Below, in pieces: positions 10,041-21,665 of a DNA stretch of 64,000 bases. The notes beneath the pieces were generated by a model. The model ran no database searches and was not told the DNA's origin. It saw only the letters and a program-made list of their open reading frames with translations. This stretch comes from Agelas oroides (Eukaryota; Porifera; Demospongiae; Agelasida; Agelasidae): the NCBI GenBank assembly GCA_949130485.1, contig OX422203.1, positions 5,832,929 through 5,896,928 of the forward strand. Reading direction: 5' to 3'. Position numbers and translations under genes: made by a program. Within the stretch, counting starts at the first letter, position 1; the number at the start of each line of letters is the position of its first letter.

Positions 10041-12789
10041 CATATTGACTATTGTTTGTAGCAATTAGACAAGCTTGCATATGCATGCATCCTGGAAAAA
10101 AATGTTTGTTAATTGTTTAAGCTACACAGAGGTTGCAGACAAACTGGTGTGAGGAAGCTAAGATAGGCATATCTTATATGGTTGTAGGGTTATTTGGGCT
10201 GCTTTGTTACCCTCATTAGCTTCCTTAGCTTCCAACTAGCACTGCATGGCTAAATGGGTCTACCGTAAAGAAATACATGCACCTGATCAAGCCATGTAGC
10301 TAGCTAGCTAAATTACCAGTTGGGTATAGTTACACTCCATGTCCACTGCAAAGTGCCACAAAGTAGCTATGATAGTATATAACAAAGTTATATTTCAGAG
10401 CAGCGGGCTGCAATATATCCAGACTGCTCCTGCAACAGCTCATGCATATTCTTGTAAGAACGGTATTGGTAACACTAACAGAGAAAACAAAATGTTTGTT
10501 TTATGACTGTATATGAGGTAGTTACCCTGGTTACAGACAAACTGAAGAGACATGCAGTGGTTATGAGAATTTTATCTTGATATTTGTGAGTAATTGCATA
10601 AGGCAACCAGTAAATATATGCTGGCCTAAACCACATATAGTAAAACTATCTATGAATTTATGATCTTACAACCATGAACCTGCCGATTGAAACCACTAAA
10701 CATCTGCATGCATGTGAGAAGCCACCTGCTGCAATGGAATGCAGTAATAGTAATTCCCTCATGGTGTGGTTGTGAGCAACAGCTTCTTCAGCAGTTGCTA
10801 TGTAAGTAGTCTCTAATAGCAACAAGTACATGAAGCCGGGATAATAACCGAACCTTTCTGTACTCTCAACATTGTTGTGGAATTGGTGCTACATCGATCT
10901 AGGCTATGCATATAGTTGCCTCTTCTGTGCCAATGTAGTGACTGATGACCTATGCACTGCTGTATACTCCCTGGTAAGGGTCACAACCTATTTGTAAGGA
11001 AAGGTATTATATGTTTCCTTGTCAAGTGTGGCAAAATACTTAACCCTTTATGTACAATTTTAGCAGTCAGAAAGTGGTCTGGCTTGCATTTTATGCATAT
11101 TTCCTAGTAGCCATGTGTGATATACATGCATGCAGTGCTATTTTTTTCGGCATTATATGCCTTATGTCTTGTGGTAACGGGTCAAGGGTGAGTTGTGCTC
11201 AAGCATGCAGCCTGAGTGGGTTCTACATCATCCACCGCCACAATCCCTGGCACAGTTATGTTGAACCAGACAATAACAAATTCGATATCAAATTTATAGC
11301 ATGTCTCATCTTTTTCAGGGACGTAGGTAAGCTAGGATATTGCAGGGGCTTTGCACACCCAATGATGGCTGATGCTACTTACATAACTTGATAACAACAT
11401 CACATAGTTCTGGAGTCAATTCAACAGCTTAAAACATTTGGCGCTGCTCTGTCTCTACACACAGCTGAGGGTCTGGTTAATGATCTAGCACAAAATTCTT
11501 GAATATTTCAGAGGTAAGAGTGGTTCCTTGCATGTGCATGCATCTTCCTCGCCACAATTTACTGAAGCCCAGCAAGCAACTTCAACTCTTGCTTTCAGTG
11601 GACTTCAGTGTAACTATAGCTGTATAGCCATGCAGTGGTGTGATGATGACCTCCAGTCTCATTCTCCTTTGTACGAGAGTCTGGGCACAAGTCATTCTCA
11701 GGCAGCACAAGAACCATTGGAACACCGGTTCATTGAACAGATGCATGGGTATACATGTAATATGATCAAAGAAATTCCAAACACAATTATCATCCATCAA
11801 CCACCTCACAATTCTAGCTTCAAAGAACTAGCACAGACACTTGTCTGCTAGCCAACATATATCAGTTCATACGCATCTGGCTATTATACTGGTTCTGAAC
11901 CTTGGATAATAGCCAGCAGATGGATGCATATGAACTAGTATACGTTGGCTAGCAGACAAGTGTCTCTGAAGATTGATATATTGTGAGGGGGTTGATGGAT
12001 AATAATAATTGTGTTTGGATTTCTTTAAAGTCATGGACTCACCTGTTCAATGAACCCTGAAACTGCAGTAACCTGCACTTGTGGTCATTTTAACCAAGTA
12101 GTTTTTGCAGTGAATTAACTATGTGCATGCATGTAATCTGCAGATCTAAACACAGCATGGATACACTCATCCATTTATTTAAATTCAATTTGTAAAGGAG
12201 TACAGTGTGTGTGAGACAAGTATATGAAATAACACAGGCACCAAAACTCATTATTGTGGCAGTCACAAGCTATTCCTTGTCCTCATTAACTATTCCTACA
12301 GAGAAAGCACACTGATAACTGCCCATGTTACCAAAAGTGGTCAGTTGTGGCATGTAGAGGAAGTGTGCTTTGTGCACTAAAAATGCTTAGCTACTACCAC
12401 TTCCTAGGAACTGATAGTACCAAAGTTTTGATAGTACATAAAGGGCGTTTTATATGCAGGAAACCAAAACAATACTAGAGTACAAGGTCCAGCTCATTCT
12501 ACTATACGTATGCTACCTCTATACGCCACTAGCCCTTGGTGATCGTGCGTGGGCAGTGTGAGAAAGGATCACCAGCTATTAAACAGAGCTCTTAATGTAG
12601 ATAGGTCCTATGTGTAGGATTACGTCCCATGTAGTTGCGGAATAGCTTTGTGGTACGTAGCTACGTGATTAACTTCATTCTGACTCAGAGGATTCCGCCG
12701 CACACTATTGCGTGCCCTGCTGTACAATACTACTTCTCATCTCCGCAAGTCACCCTGTGAATGCCGTGGATCGCGTAGCTATTACAGCA
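10041..12789. other. Intergenic region between the two BBE paralogues
   Basis: About 2.7 kb without a supportable gene. Fragments of the 40868-type MITE lie at about 10100-10260 and 10510-10640, and a foldback element at 11725-12060. A 113-codon reading at 11050-11391 is hydrophobic and has no visible family signature, so I do not call it. The last few hundred bases must hold the promoter of copy B. Confidence 0.6.
11725..12060. mobile_element. Foldback element, arms about 150 bp
   Basis: The arms at about 11725-11890 and 11900-12060 are inverted copies of each other; for example CACTTGTCTGCTAGCCAAC on the left matches GTTGGCTAGCAGACAAGTG on the right. The loop is near 11890-11900. It is non-coding and its terminal borders are approximate. 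Confidence 0.7.
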
Positions 12790-13080
12790 ATGGCGATAGC
12801 AGTTATCTGCATCTTCACTTGCATGGCAGGTGAGTGTTTAATATCGCCACTGTGCCAACTGCATGGTGAACAATTGTGCATGCATAAATATAGCTAACTA
12901 AAGTGGCTACTAGTAGCCGCGGGTAGGGTCTTGCACAAACTCCAACCCGGGGGCGGCGTCTCTGGTCGCCGGCCTACACAAGAATTTCGTGAGTGGTAGA
13001 TCACAGCCCTCGCACAGCAATATCGCTTACAACATGTGAAAACAAGCATGGAACTTAGTTAGCTTGCATTTCTCCCAGCT

Positions 13081-13330
13081 AGTGCCGAAAATAGTGGGGG
13101 TATCACTGCCCAAATGGGCGGTGATAAATTGCAATGACTCTAAACATTGACATTTGCAATGCTGCACTGGCACTGCAGCATTGCAACAATGATTATGTAT
13201 GACTGTAAGATGTCATTCCTGCATTGCTCACCACTCTGACACGTCTGTAGCATGTGGTATGACTCCAGATGTTATTTTCTTCTCATTTGAATGAAATGGG
13301 CAGTGATAAATTTCTCAAATTTTAGGCACT
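13081..13330. mobile_element. MITE of about 250 bp in the BBE copy-B intron
   Basis: The ends are inverted: AGTGCCGAAAAT followed by TATCACTGCCCA on the left, and TGGGCAGTGATA followed by ATTTTAGGCACT on the right. The interior has a palindromic GCACTG-rich patch. There is no ORF and no clean target duplication. It accounts for over a third of the 667-bp intron. Confidence 0.6.
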
Positions 13331-13913
13331 GATTTCTGCAGCCTCCAATTGTTGGCATTTGCATGAAAAGAAGTAGACGTGTCCTAGCTTACTTGTTGCT
13401 GTGGTGTTTTGCTGTACATTTTTACACATAGACAATCTGTACATTTTAGTCACCCACACATTGCACCAAATCACCACCAAAATATCTTATTTACAGCCAT
13501 ATCAAGTTGTCAAACAGTGTTTCCTGACTTCACTCCCACTGGCTACATTCGAGAGGATCCACAGTGCATGAATGCAGGCAATACACAATGTAATGCAATA
13601 TACCAAAATTACACCAAACCAAGCTGTACTGGCTGCCCGTTGATACAGCTCGATGAATGCCCTGGAAGCCAGATTGTGAACTGTGAAAGTGCTACAGATA
13701 TTGAATACGCAGAAGCAGCATTTCAGTTCAACACTGCACAACCTCCTTACCCAGACCCATGCACAATTGTCATGGCTGAAAGTGCCACCTGCATCCAGGC
13801 AGCAGTGCGGGGAGTTAGACAGTTAAGGAACACAAGTGAATACAGCAACTTGCAAATTTCCATCCGTGGAGGTCGGCACAGCTACATTGGTGCTAGCACA
13901 CACAGAAAAAAAA

Positions 13914-14152
13914 AAGTGTGCTAATCTGACACATAAAGTGTGTCAAAAGTGATGTCTCCAGTTTTGACACACCTACACGCATGTCAAATTGTTAGGTGTG
14001 TCAAAACTACACATGTGCTAACTGGACAGTGTGCCAAATTACTAGTGTGCTATTCAGCAAGTGTGCTAAATAACAAGTGTGTTATTCTACCAATGTGTCA
14101 AAATTGGTGTGCAAAATTAGCAGTGTGTCAACTGACATGCAGCTGACCCCTC
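13914..14152. repeat. Left subterminal repeat zone (TGTGCTA / TGTGTCA motifs)
   Basis: About a dozen copies of TGTGCTA, TGTGTCA and close variants occur at irregular spacing within 240 bp, mostly in direct orientation with some inverted (TGACACA, TTTTGACACAC). The matching zone lies at the other end of the insertion. Confidence 0.7.
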
Positions 14153-14159
14153 ACTTAGT

Positions 14160-16261
14160 GGGTGGAGCTTTTACATGGAATTTCCAATGAAACACTCTTG
14201 ACTGTAAGCAAAATATAATTGTGACATACACTGAGTTGAAAACATGAATATACTAAAACAAGCAAACAATAGTTATGCTATAACTTACGTTACAGCATTT
14301 TATACAAATACGTATGTGATTGAAGTACTACATTGTATAAAAATGTGTCAATATACTCTATACATACAAAAATGGCATTCAACTATGCATATAATATACA
14401 TTTTATGTACCTATCAATCAGTTAGTTGAGTTCAATTGTTAACATCCATCTGTGAAAGAATAGCACATGCAATAATTATTCATATACTAATCAGGTCATG
14501 CGATGGAGGAACTGCAATCATTCTATTATTCCATTATACAAGTCATGTGGGGCATCTTGGAGGACAAAACAGTAGTGATTATCATACTAGCGCATTGAAC
14601 TTCCCGCCCTAGCAATGTCTTCACTAACCCTTTGCATAGTCTAAAGTTGAAGTTAAACGCCCGAAACAGGTCTGTAGAAATGTAATTTTTGTATAATTGC
14701 TTTCCTTCAATTGCCTTCCAACATGGCAGCATGTGTACTGAAAATATTTCGAAAGTGTGGCAGCTATCATTTCAAATGCAATTCCTCTACCGGGGTATGT
14801 GAAGAAATCATACAGTCAGCATCTCAGAAAGGCTCATCTTGTTTGTTGTTATTCATGCATACATGGAAATCCCTGAACGTAATCACCAGGGATAAGGCTA
14901 GATGTATTAAGCATTGTAACCACTCACTTGGCTATGAGCCTCTTCAAGCAGCTGGGGCCTCTGTAGTCAGTTGGTGTAGTGAGGAGAAGTAAACAGGCCT
15001 GGAAGGTATAGTGGAAGATGGTCATGATACAAACTAGGTTTGCAAATTTAAGAGTACAAAAACGCAAACACTGGACAATTCCCAACCAGAATAGTCATCC
15101 ACTCAGCAGGTACATTTCAGAAAATACAAGGCCTTGTGTACAACTTATGTTCTCCGCACCTCATTAAGAAATGTACTATGGCTCCCCCCACCCCCAATCC
15201 AGTGCAGAACAAATTAAGGAGGAAGACCTAAATGCAAATTCAGACAACTGCAGTTGTAATAAGTATATAGTACAAGCTTACTTACCAGCAGTTTAAACCA
15301 CTTGCAGGGCAGCGTGGATATTGAACCTTGTGGCCTGGGTACTTCTGAACAATGAGGCATTAATAGCCTGGAGACAAAGGTCCTGTGTATGGATATACAA
15401 GTGATGTGAATTAATCATCTGGGGCTTTTAAATAAAAGCTTATGTTCTCCCTATCTCATACCTTTCCTCTCTGTGCATATACAGCCTCCAGAACCTCCCT
15501 TCAGAACATGTCTTTGGGAAGGCCGCAGACTCACTCTGTGTACCTATCACCACCACGATCTCTCAGACAAGATCAGTATAGAGGAAGACTAACTGGTCTA
15601 GCTAGTCTGGTAGTTGGTGGAAGGATGAGAAGGGAACAAGCAGGGAGGTATAAGGTAGAAAGAAGGAAATGACACATTCAACAATATTTCTTTAGCGACT
15701 TTACTACTGCAGTACAACTCTATAGCTAGCTATATGTTTCCTTTCGCGGAAATAGCTACTTTAGCTATTTTATATGTAGTAAAAAAAAAGTACATTTATA
15801 AATTCATTGACTTTCAGCCACTTCTTACCACGGTGGTGTGAAGTCTCAGCGATGTAACCGCTCCGCACTCCTTGTCACCGAAAGACATTCGCTCCCGTGG
15901 GACATCGAACATGTAAGCCCTCTCCTCCACTAAGCTCAGGTACCATTTTGTTGCTGGCGGAATTTTCACGAACGGATCATATCAAAGAAGACGAACTTGA
16001 AGTGTACGATCGAAGTGAGAAAATGCGAAATGGCGCGTGCCATGTTGCGCACGCGTACAAGGACTGAGCCACGCCCCTGTCATTATTAGCCCCACCCTGT
16101 TTGCGAGGCTGGCTCCTGTACTTCTAAGTATAAGTTTCTGTAACAAAACAGACTCTACATACACGCTACTACCTAGCTGTCATGCTGGTTGTTCTCTCCA
16201 GACTAAAGCTACAGGAGTTGGAAAAGTTATTGCATGATCATGTATGTTCATATATGTAATA
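14160..16261. other. Interior of the insertion left of the satellite, no confident gene
   Basis: The longest readings are 93 codons (14711-14992, +) and 76 codons (15442-15672, +; basic, ending RREQAGRYKVERRK and preceded by a pyrimidine tract and CAG). A minus-strand reading ending at a GTAAG donor (about 15829-15940; contains KWYLSLVEERAYMFDV) looks exon-like and could be a captured gene fragment. None has a recognisable domain, so I do not call them as genes. Confidence 0.3.
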
Positions 16262-19200
16262 TGAATCAGGCCTGAAACAGCTAATACTTGACCAAACTAT
16301 ACAAAATGGGTATCAAACAGTTCCATTTGATGTGTACCTTCATAATCTGATGTTTGTTTTCATTTTGGTATGAGTGGTTCAAAAACAGTCTAGGTACGGT
16401 TGTGATTTTACCACTTGTACATAACGGTTACTTCTAACTAACAATTTCAGGCCCGAAACAGCTAATACTTGACCAAACTATACCAAATGGGTATCAAACA
16501 GTTCCATTTGGTGTGTACATTCATAATCTGATGTTTGTTTTCATTTTGGAGTAAGTGTTCTGAAAATTGTGTGGGTACGATTGTGGTTTTACCAACGTAT
16601 CGGTTAGTTGTAACTAACAATTTCAGGCCCGAAACAGCTAATACTTGACCAAACTGTACAAAATGGGTATCAAACAGTTCCATTTGGTGTGTACATTCAT
16701 AATCTGATGTTTGTTTTCATTTTGGTATGAGTGTTCTGAAAATTGTCTGGGTGCGGTTGTGGTTTTACCACTTGTACATATTCGTTATTTGTAACTGACA
16801 ATATCATCCCGGAAACAGACAATACTTGACCAAGCAAGGCAAAATGGGTATCAAACAGTTCCATTTGGTGTGTACATTCATAATGTGATGTTTGTTTTCA
16901 TTTTGGTATGAGTGGTTCAAAAAGAGTCTAGGTGCAGTTGTGATTTTACCACTTGTACATATCGGTTACTTGTAACTAACAATATCATCCCTGAAACAGA
17001 CAATACTTGACCAAGCCAGACAAAATGAGTATTAAACAGTTCCAATTGGTGTGTACATTCATAATCTGATGTTTGTTTTCATTTTGGAGTAAGTGTTCTG
17101 AAAATTGTGTGGGTGCGGTTGTGATTTTACCACTTGTACGTATCGGTCACTTGTAACTAACAATTTCAGGCCCGAAACAGCTAATACTTGACCAAACTGT
17201 ACAAAATGGGTATAAAACAGTTCCATTTGATGTGTACATTCATAATCTGATGTTTGTTTTCATTTTGGAGTAAGTGTTCTGAAAATTGTCTGGGTGCGGT
17301 TGTGGTTTTACCACTTGTACATATCGGTTACTTGCACAATATCATCCATGAAACAGACAATACTTGACCAACCAGACAAAATGGGTATCAAACAGTTCCA
17401 TTTGGTGTGTACATTCATAATCTGATGTTTGTTTTCATTTTGGAGTAAGTGTTCTGAAAATAGTCTGGGTACGGTTGTGGTTTTACCTCTTGTATATATC
17501 GGTTACTTGTAACTAACAATTTCAGGCCCGAAACAGCTAATACTTGACCAAACTATACAAAATGGGTATCAAACAGTTCCATTTGATGTGTACATTCATA
17601 ATCTGATGTTTGTTTTCATTTTGGTATAAGTGTTTCAAAAATAGTCCAGGTGCGGTTGTGATTTTACCACTTGTACGTATCGCGGTCACTTGTAACTAAC
17701 AATTAATTTCAGGCCCGAAACAGCTAATACTTGACCAAACTATACCAAATGGGTATCAAACAGTTCCATTTGATGTGTACATTCATAATCTGATGTTTGT
17801 TTTCATTTTGGTATGAGTGGTTCAAAAATAGTCTAGGTGTGGTTGTGATTTTACCACTTGTACATATCGGTTACTTGTAACTAACAATATCATCCCTGAA
17901 ACAGACAATACTTGACCAAGCCAGACAAAATGGGTATTAAACAGTTCCATTTGGTGTGTACATTCATAATCTGATGTTTGTTTTCATTTTGGAGTAAGTG
18001 TTCTGAAAATTGTGTGGGTGCGGTTGTGATTTTACCACTTGTACGTATCGGTCACTTGTAACTAACAATTTCAGGCCCGAAACAGCTAATACTTGACCAA
18101 ACTATACCAAATGGGTATCAAACAGTTCCATTTGATGTGTACATTCATAATCTGATGTTTGTTTTCATTTTGGTATGAGTAGTTCAAAAAGAGTGTAGGT
18201 GCGGTTGTGATTTTACCACTTGTACATATCGGTTACTTGTAACTAACAATTTCAGGCCCGAAACAGCTAATACTTGACCAAACTATACAAAATGGGTATC
18301 AAACAGTCCCATTTGATGTGTACATTCATAATCTGATGTTTGTTTTCATTTTGGTATGAGTGGTTCAAAAAGAGTCTAGGTACGGTTGTGATTTTACCAC
18401 TTGTACATATCGGTTACTTGTAACTAACAATTTCAGGTCCGAAACAGCTAATACTTGACCAAACTATACCAAATGGGTATCAAACAGTTCCATTTGGTGT
18501 GTACATTCATAATCTGATGTTTGTTTTCATTTTGGAGTAAGTGTTCTGAAAATTGTGTGGGTACGATTGTGGTTTAATTTACCAACGTATCGGTTAGTTG
18601 TAACTAACAATTTCAGTCCCGAAACAGCTAATACTTGACCAAACTATACAAAATGGGTATCAAACAGTTCCATTTGATGTGTACATTCATAATCTGATGT
18701 TTGTTTTCATTTTGGTATGAGTGTTCTGAAAATTGTCTGGGTGCGGTTGTGGTTTTACCACTTGTACATATCGGTTACTTGTAACTAACAATATCATCCC
18801 GGAAACAGACAATACTTGACCAAGCAAGACAAAATGGGTATCAAACAGTTCCATTTGGTGTGTACATTCATAATGTGATGTTTGTTTTCATTTTGGTATG
18901 AGTGGTTCAAAAAGAGTCTAGGTGCAGTTGTGATTTTACCACTTGTACATATCGGTTACTTGTAACTAACAATTTCAGGCCCGAAACAGCTAATACTTGA
19001 CCAAACTATACAAAATGGGTATCAAACAGTTCCATTTGATGTGTACATTCATAATCTGATGTTTGTTTTCATTTTGGTACGAGTGCTCTGAAAATTGTGT
19101 GGGTGCGGTTGTGATTTTACCACTTGTACGTATCGGTCACTTGTAACTAAAAATTTCAGGCCCGAAACAGCTAATACTTGACCAAACTATACAAAATGGG

Positions 19201-21215
19201 TATCAAACAGTTCCATTTGATGTGTACATTCATAATCTGATGTTTGTTTTCATTTTGGAGTAAGTGTTCTGAAAATTGTCTGGGTGCGGTTGTGGTTTTA
19301 CCACTTGTACATATCGGTTACTTGTAACTAACAATATCATCCATGAAACAGACAATACTTGACCAACCAGACAAAATGGGTATCAAACAGTTCCATTTGG
19401 TGTGTACATTCATAATCTGATGTTTGTTTTCATTTTGGAGTAAGTGTTCTGAAAATAGTCTGGGTACGGTTGTGGTTTTACCTCTTGTATATATCGGTTA
19501 CTTGTAACTAACAATTTCAGGCCCGAAACAGCTAATACTTGACCAAACTATACCAAATGGGTATCAAACAGTTCCATTTGGTGTGTACATTTATAATCTG
19601 ATGTTTGTTTTCATTTTCGTATGAGTGTTTCAAAAATAGTCCAGGTGCGGTTGTGATATTTTACCACTTGTACATATCGGTTAGTTGTAACTAACAATTT
19701 CAGGCCCGAAACATCTAATACTTGGCCAAACTATACAAAATGGGTATCAAACAGTTCCATTTGGTGTGTACATTCATAATCTGATGTTTGTTTTCATTTT
19801 GGGGTAAGTGTTCTGAAAATTGTCTGGGTACGGTTGTGGTTTTACCACTTGTACATATCGGTTACTTGTAACTAACAATATCATCCCTGAAACAGATAAT
19901 ACTTAACCAAACCAGACAAAATGGGTATCAAACAGTTCCATTTGGTGTGTACATTCATAATCTGATGTTTGTTTTCATTTTGGAGTAAGTGTTCTGAAAA
20001 TTGTGTGGGTGCGATTGTGGTTTTACCAACGTATCGGTTAGTTGTAACTAACAATTTCAGGCCCGAAACAGCTAATACTTGACCAAACTATACAAAATGG
20101 GTATCAAACAGTTCCATTTGATGTGTACATTCATAATCTGATGTTTGTTTTCATTTTGGTATGAGTGGTTCAAAAAGAGTCTAGGTACGGTTGTGATTTT
20201 ACCACTTGTACATATCGGTTACTTGTAACTAACAATTTCAGGTCCGAAACAGCTAATACTTGACCAAACTATACCAAATGGGTATCAAACAGTTCCATTT
20301 GGTGTGTACATTCATAATCTGATGTTTGTTTTCATTTTGGAGTAAGTGTTCTGAAAATTGTGTGGGTACGATTGTGGTTTACCAACGTATCGGTTAGTTG
20401 TAACTAACAATTTCAGGCCCGAAACAGCTAATACTTGACCAAACTATACAAAATGGGTATCAAACAGTTCCATTTGATGTGTACATTCATAATCTGATGT
20501 TTGTTTTCATTTTGGTATGAGTGTTCTGAAAATTGTCTGGGTGCGGTTGTGGTTTAAATTTACCACTTGTATATATCGGTTACTTGTAACTAACAATATC
20601 ATCCCGGAAACAGACAATACTTGACCAAGCAAGACAAAATGGGTATCAAACAGTTCCATTTGGTGTGTACATTCATAATGTGATGTTTGTTTTCATTTTG
20701 GTATGAGTGGTTCAAAAAGAGTCTAGGTGCAGTTGTGATTTTACCACTTGTACATATCGGTCACTTGTAACTAACAATTTCAGGCCCGAAACAGCTAATA
20801 CTTGACCAAACTATACAAAATGAGTATCAAACACTTCCATTTGGTGTGTACATTCATAATCTGATGTTTGTTTTCATTTTGGAGTAAGTGTTCTGAAAAT
20901 TGTCTGGGTACGGTTGTGGTTTTACCAACGTATCGGTTAGTTGTAACTAACAATATCATCCCTGAAGCAGCTAATACTTGACCAAACTATACAAAATGGG
21001 TATCAAACAGTTCCATTTGATGTGTACATTCATAATCTGATGTTTGTTTTCATTTTGGTATGAGTGGTTCAAAAATTGTCCAGGTGAGGTTGTGATTTTA
21101 CCACTTGTATATATCGGTTACTTGTAACTAACAATTTCAGGCCCGAAACAGCTAATACTTGACCAAACTATACAAAATGGGTATCAAACAGTTCCATTTG
21201 GTGTGTACAATCACA
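16262..21215. repeat. Satellite array, about 28 monomers of ~180 bp, with higher-order structure
   Basis: Monomers begin near 16268, 16450, 16626, 16808, 16988, 17169 and so on to 21141. Two classes differ at the monomer start: one reads TTTCAGGCCCGAAACAGCTA, the other ATCATCCCTGAAACAGACAA. Blocks recur at a distance: 17169-17640 resembles 19160-19640 (about 1.99 kb, 11 monomers), 16450-16920 resembles 18437-18910 (also 11), and 18437-18910 resembles 20242-20720 (about 1.8 kb, 10 monomers). That is a higher-order repeat made by segmental amplification. Stop codons occur in every frame and there is no coding signal. Confidence 0.95.
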
Positions 21216-21329
21216 ATCAATCACATATTATACCAATATTTCCATTGCATGACAAGCATCTGAGTCTGATCATATGAGGACTTTTCCTGTTAAAAATGAA
21301 AATTTAACTAACTTTTATATACACAAACT

Positions 21330-21665
21330 ATCACAAGTGTGTCCCATGCAGTTGTTGTGTTAGTGTGCTGATCATGATGAGAAACTAGCACACGTGGTGT
21401 GTCATACAGTTTTGGTGATGAGGAACTAGCACATGTAGTGTGTCATACAGTTTTGGTGATGAGGAACTAGCACATGTGGTGTGTCAAACCGAGGGTGCTA
21501 ATAGGGAAATTAGTGCTTGCATGTGCTAATATGTTATGTAGCACAGCAGAACATGCCATTTTAGCACACTCCAGTGCTGGATTTGACCGTTTAGTGTGTT
21601 AAAGATATACAATAGCACACTCTGTGCTTATTTGGCACACCAGTTTCACCCAAATAGCACACCAG
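21330..21665. repeat. Right subterminal repeat zone of the insertion
   Basis: Contains repeated TAGCACA, GTGTGTCA and GTGTGCTA motifs, including a roughly 50-bp unit (CAGTTTTGGTGATGAGGAAC) repeated about three times between 21370 and 21485. Together with the left zone it makes the insertion ends symmetrical in motif content. Confidence 0.7.

Noticed and set aside
11050-11391. 113-codon ORF between the BBE genes
   Set aside because: No domain, no splice support, no paralogue; hydrophobicity alone is not enough.
16262-21215. CRISPR-like array of repeats
   Set aside because: The whole ~180-bp unit is repeated with no unique spacers, in a eukaryotic context; it is a satellite.
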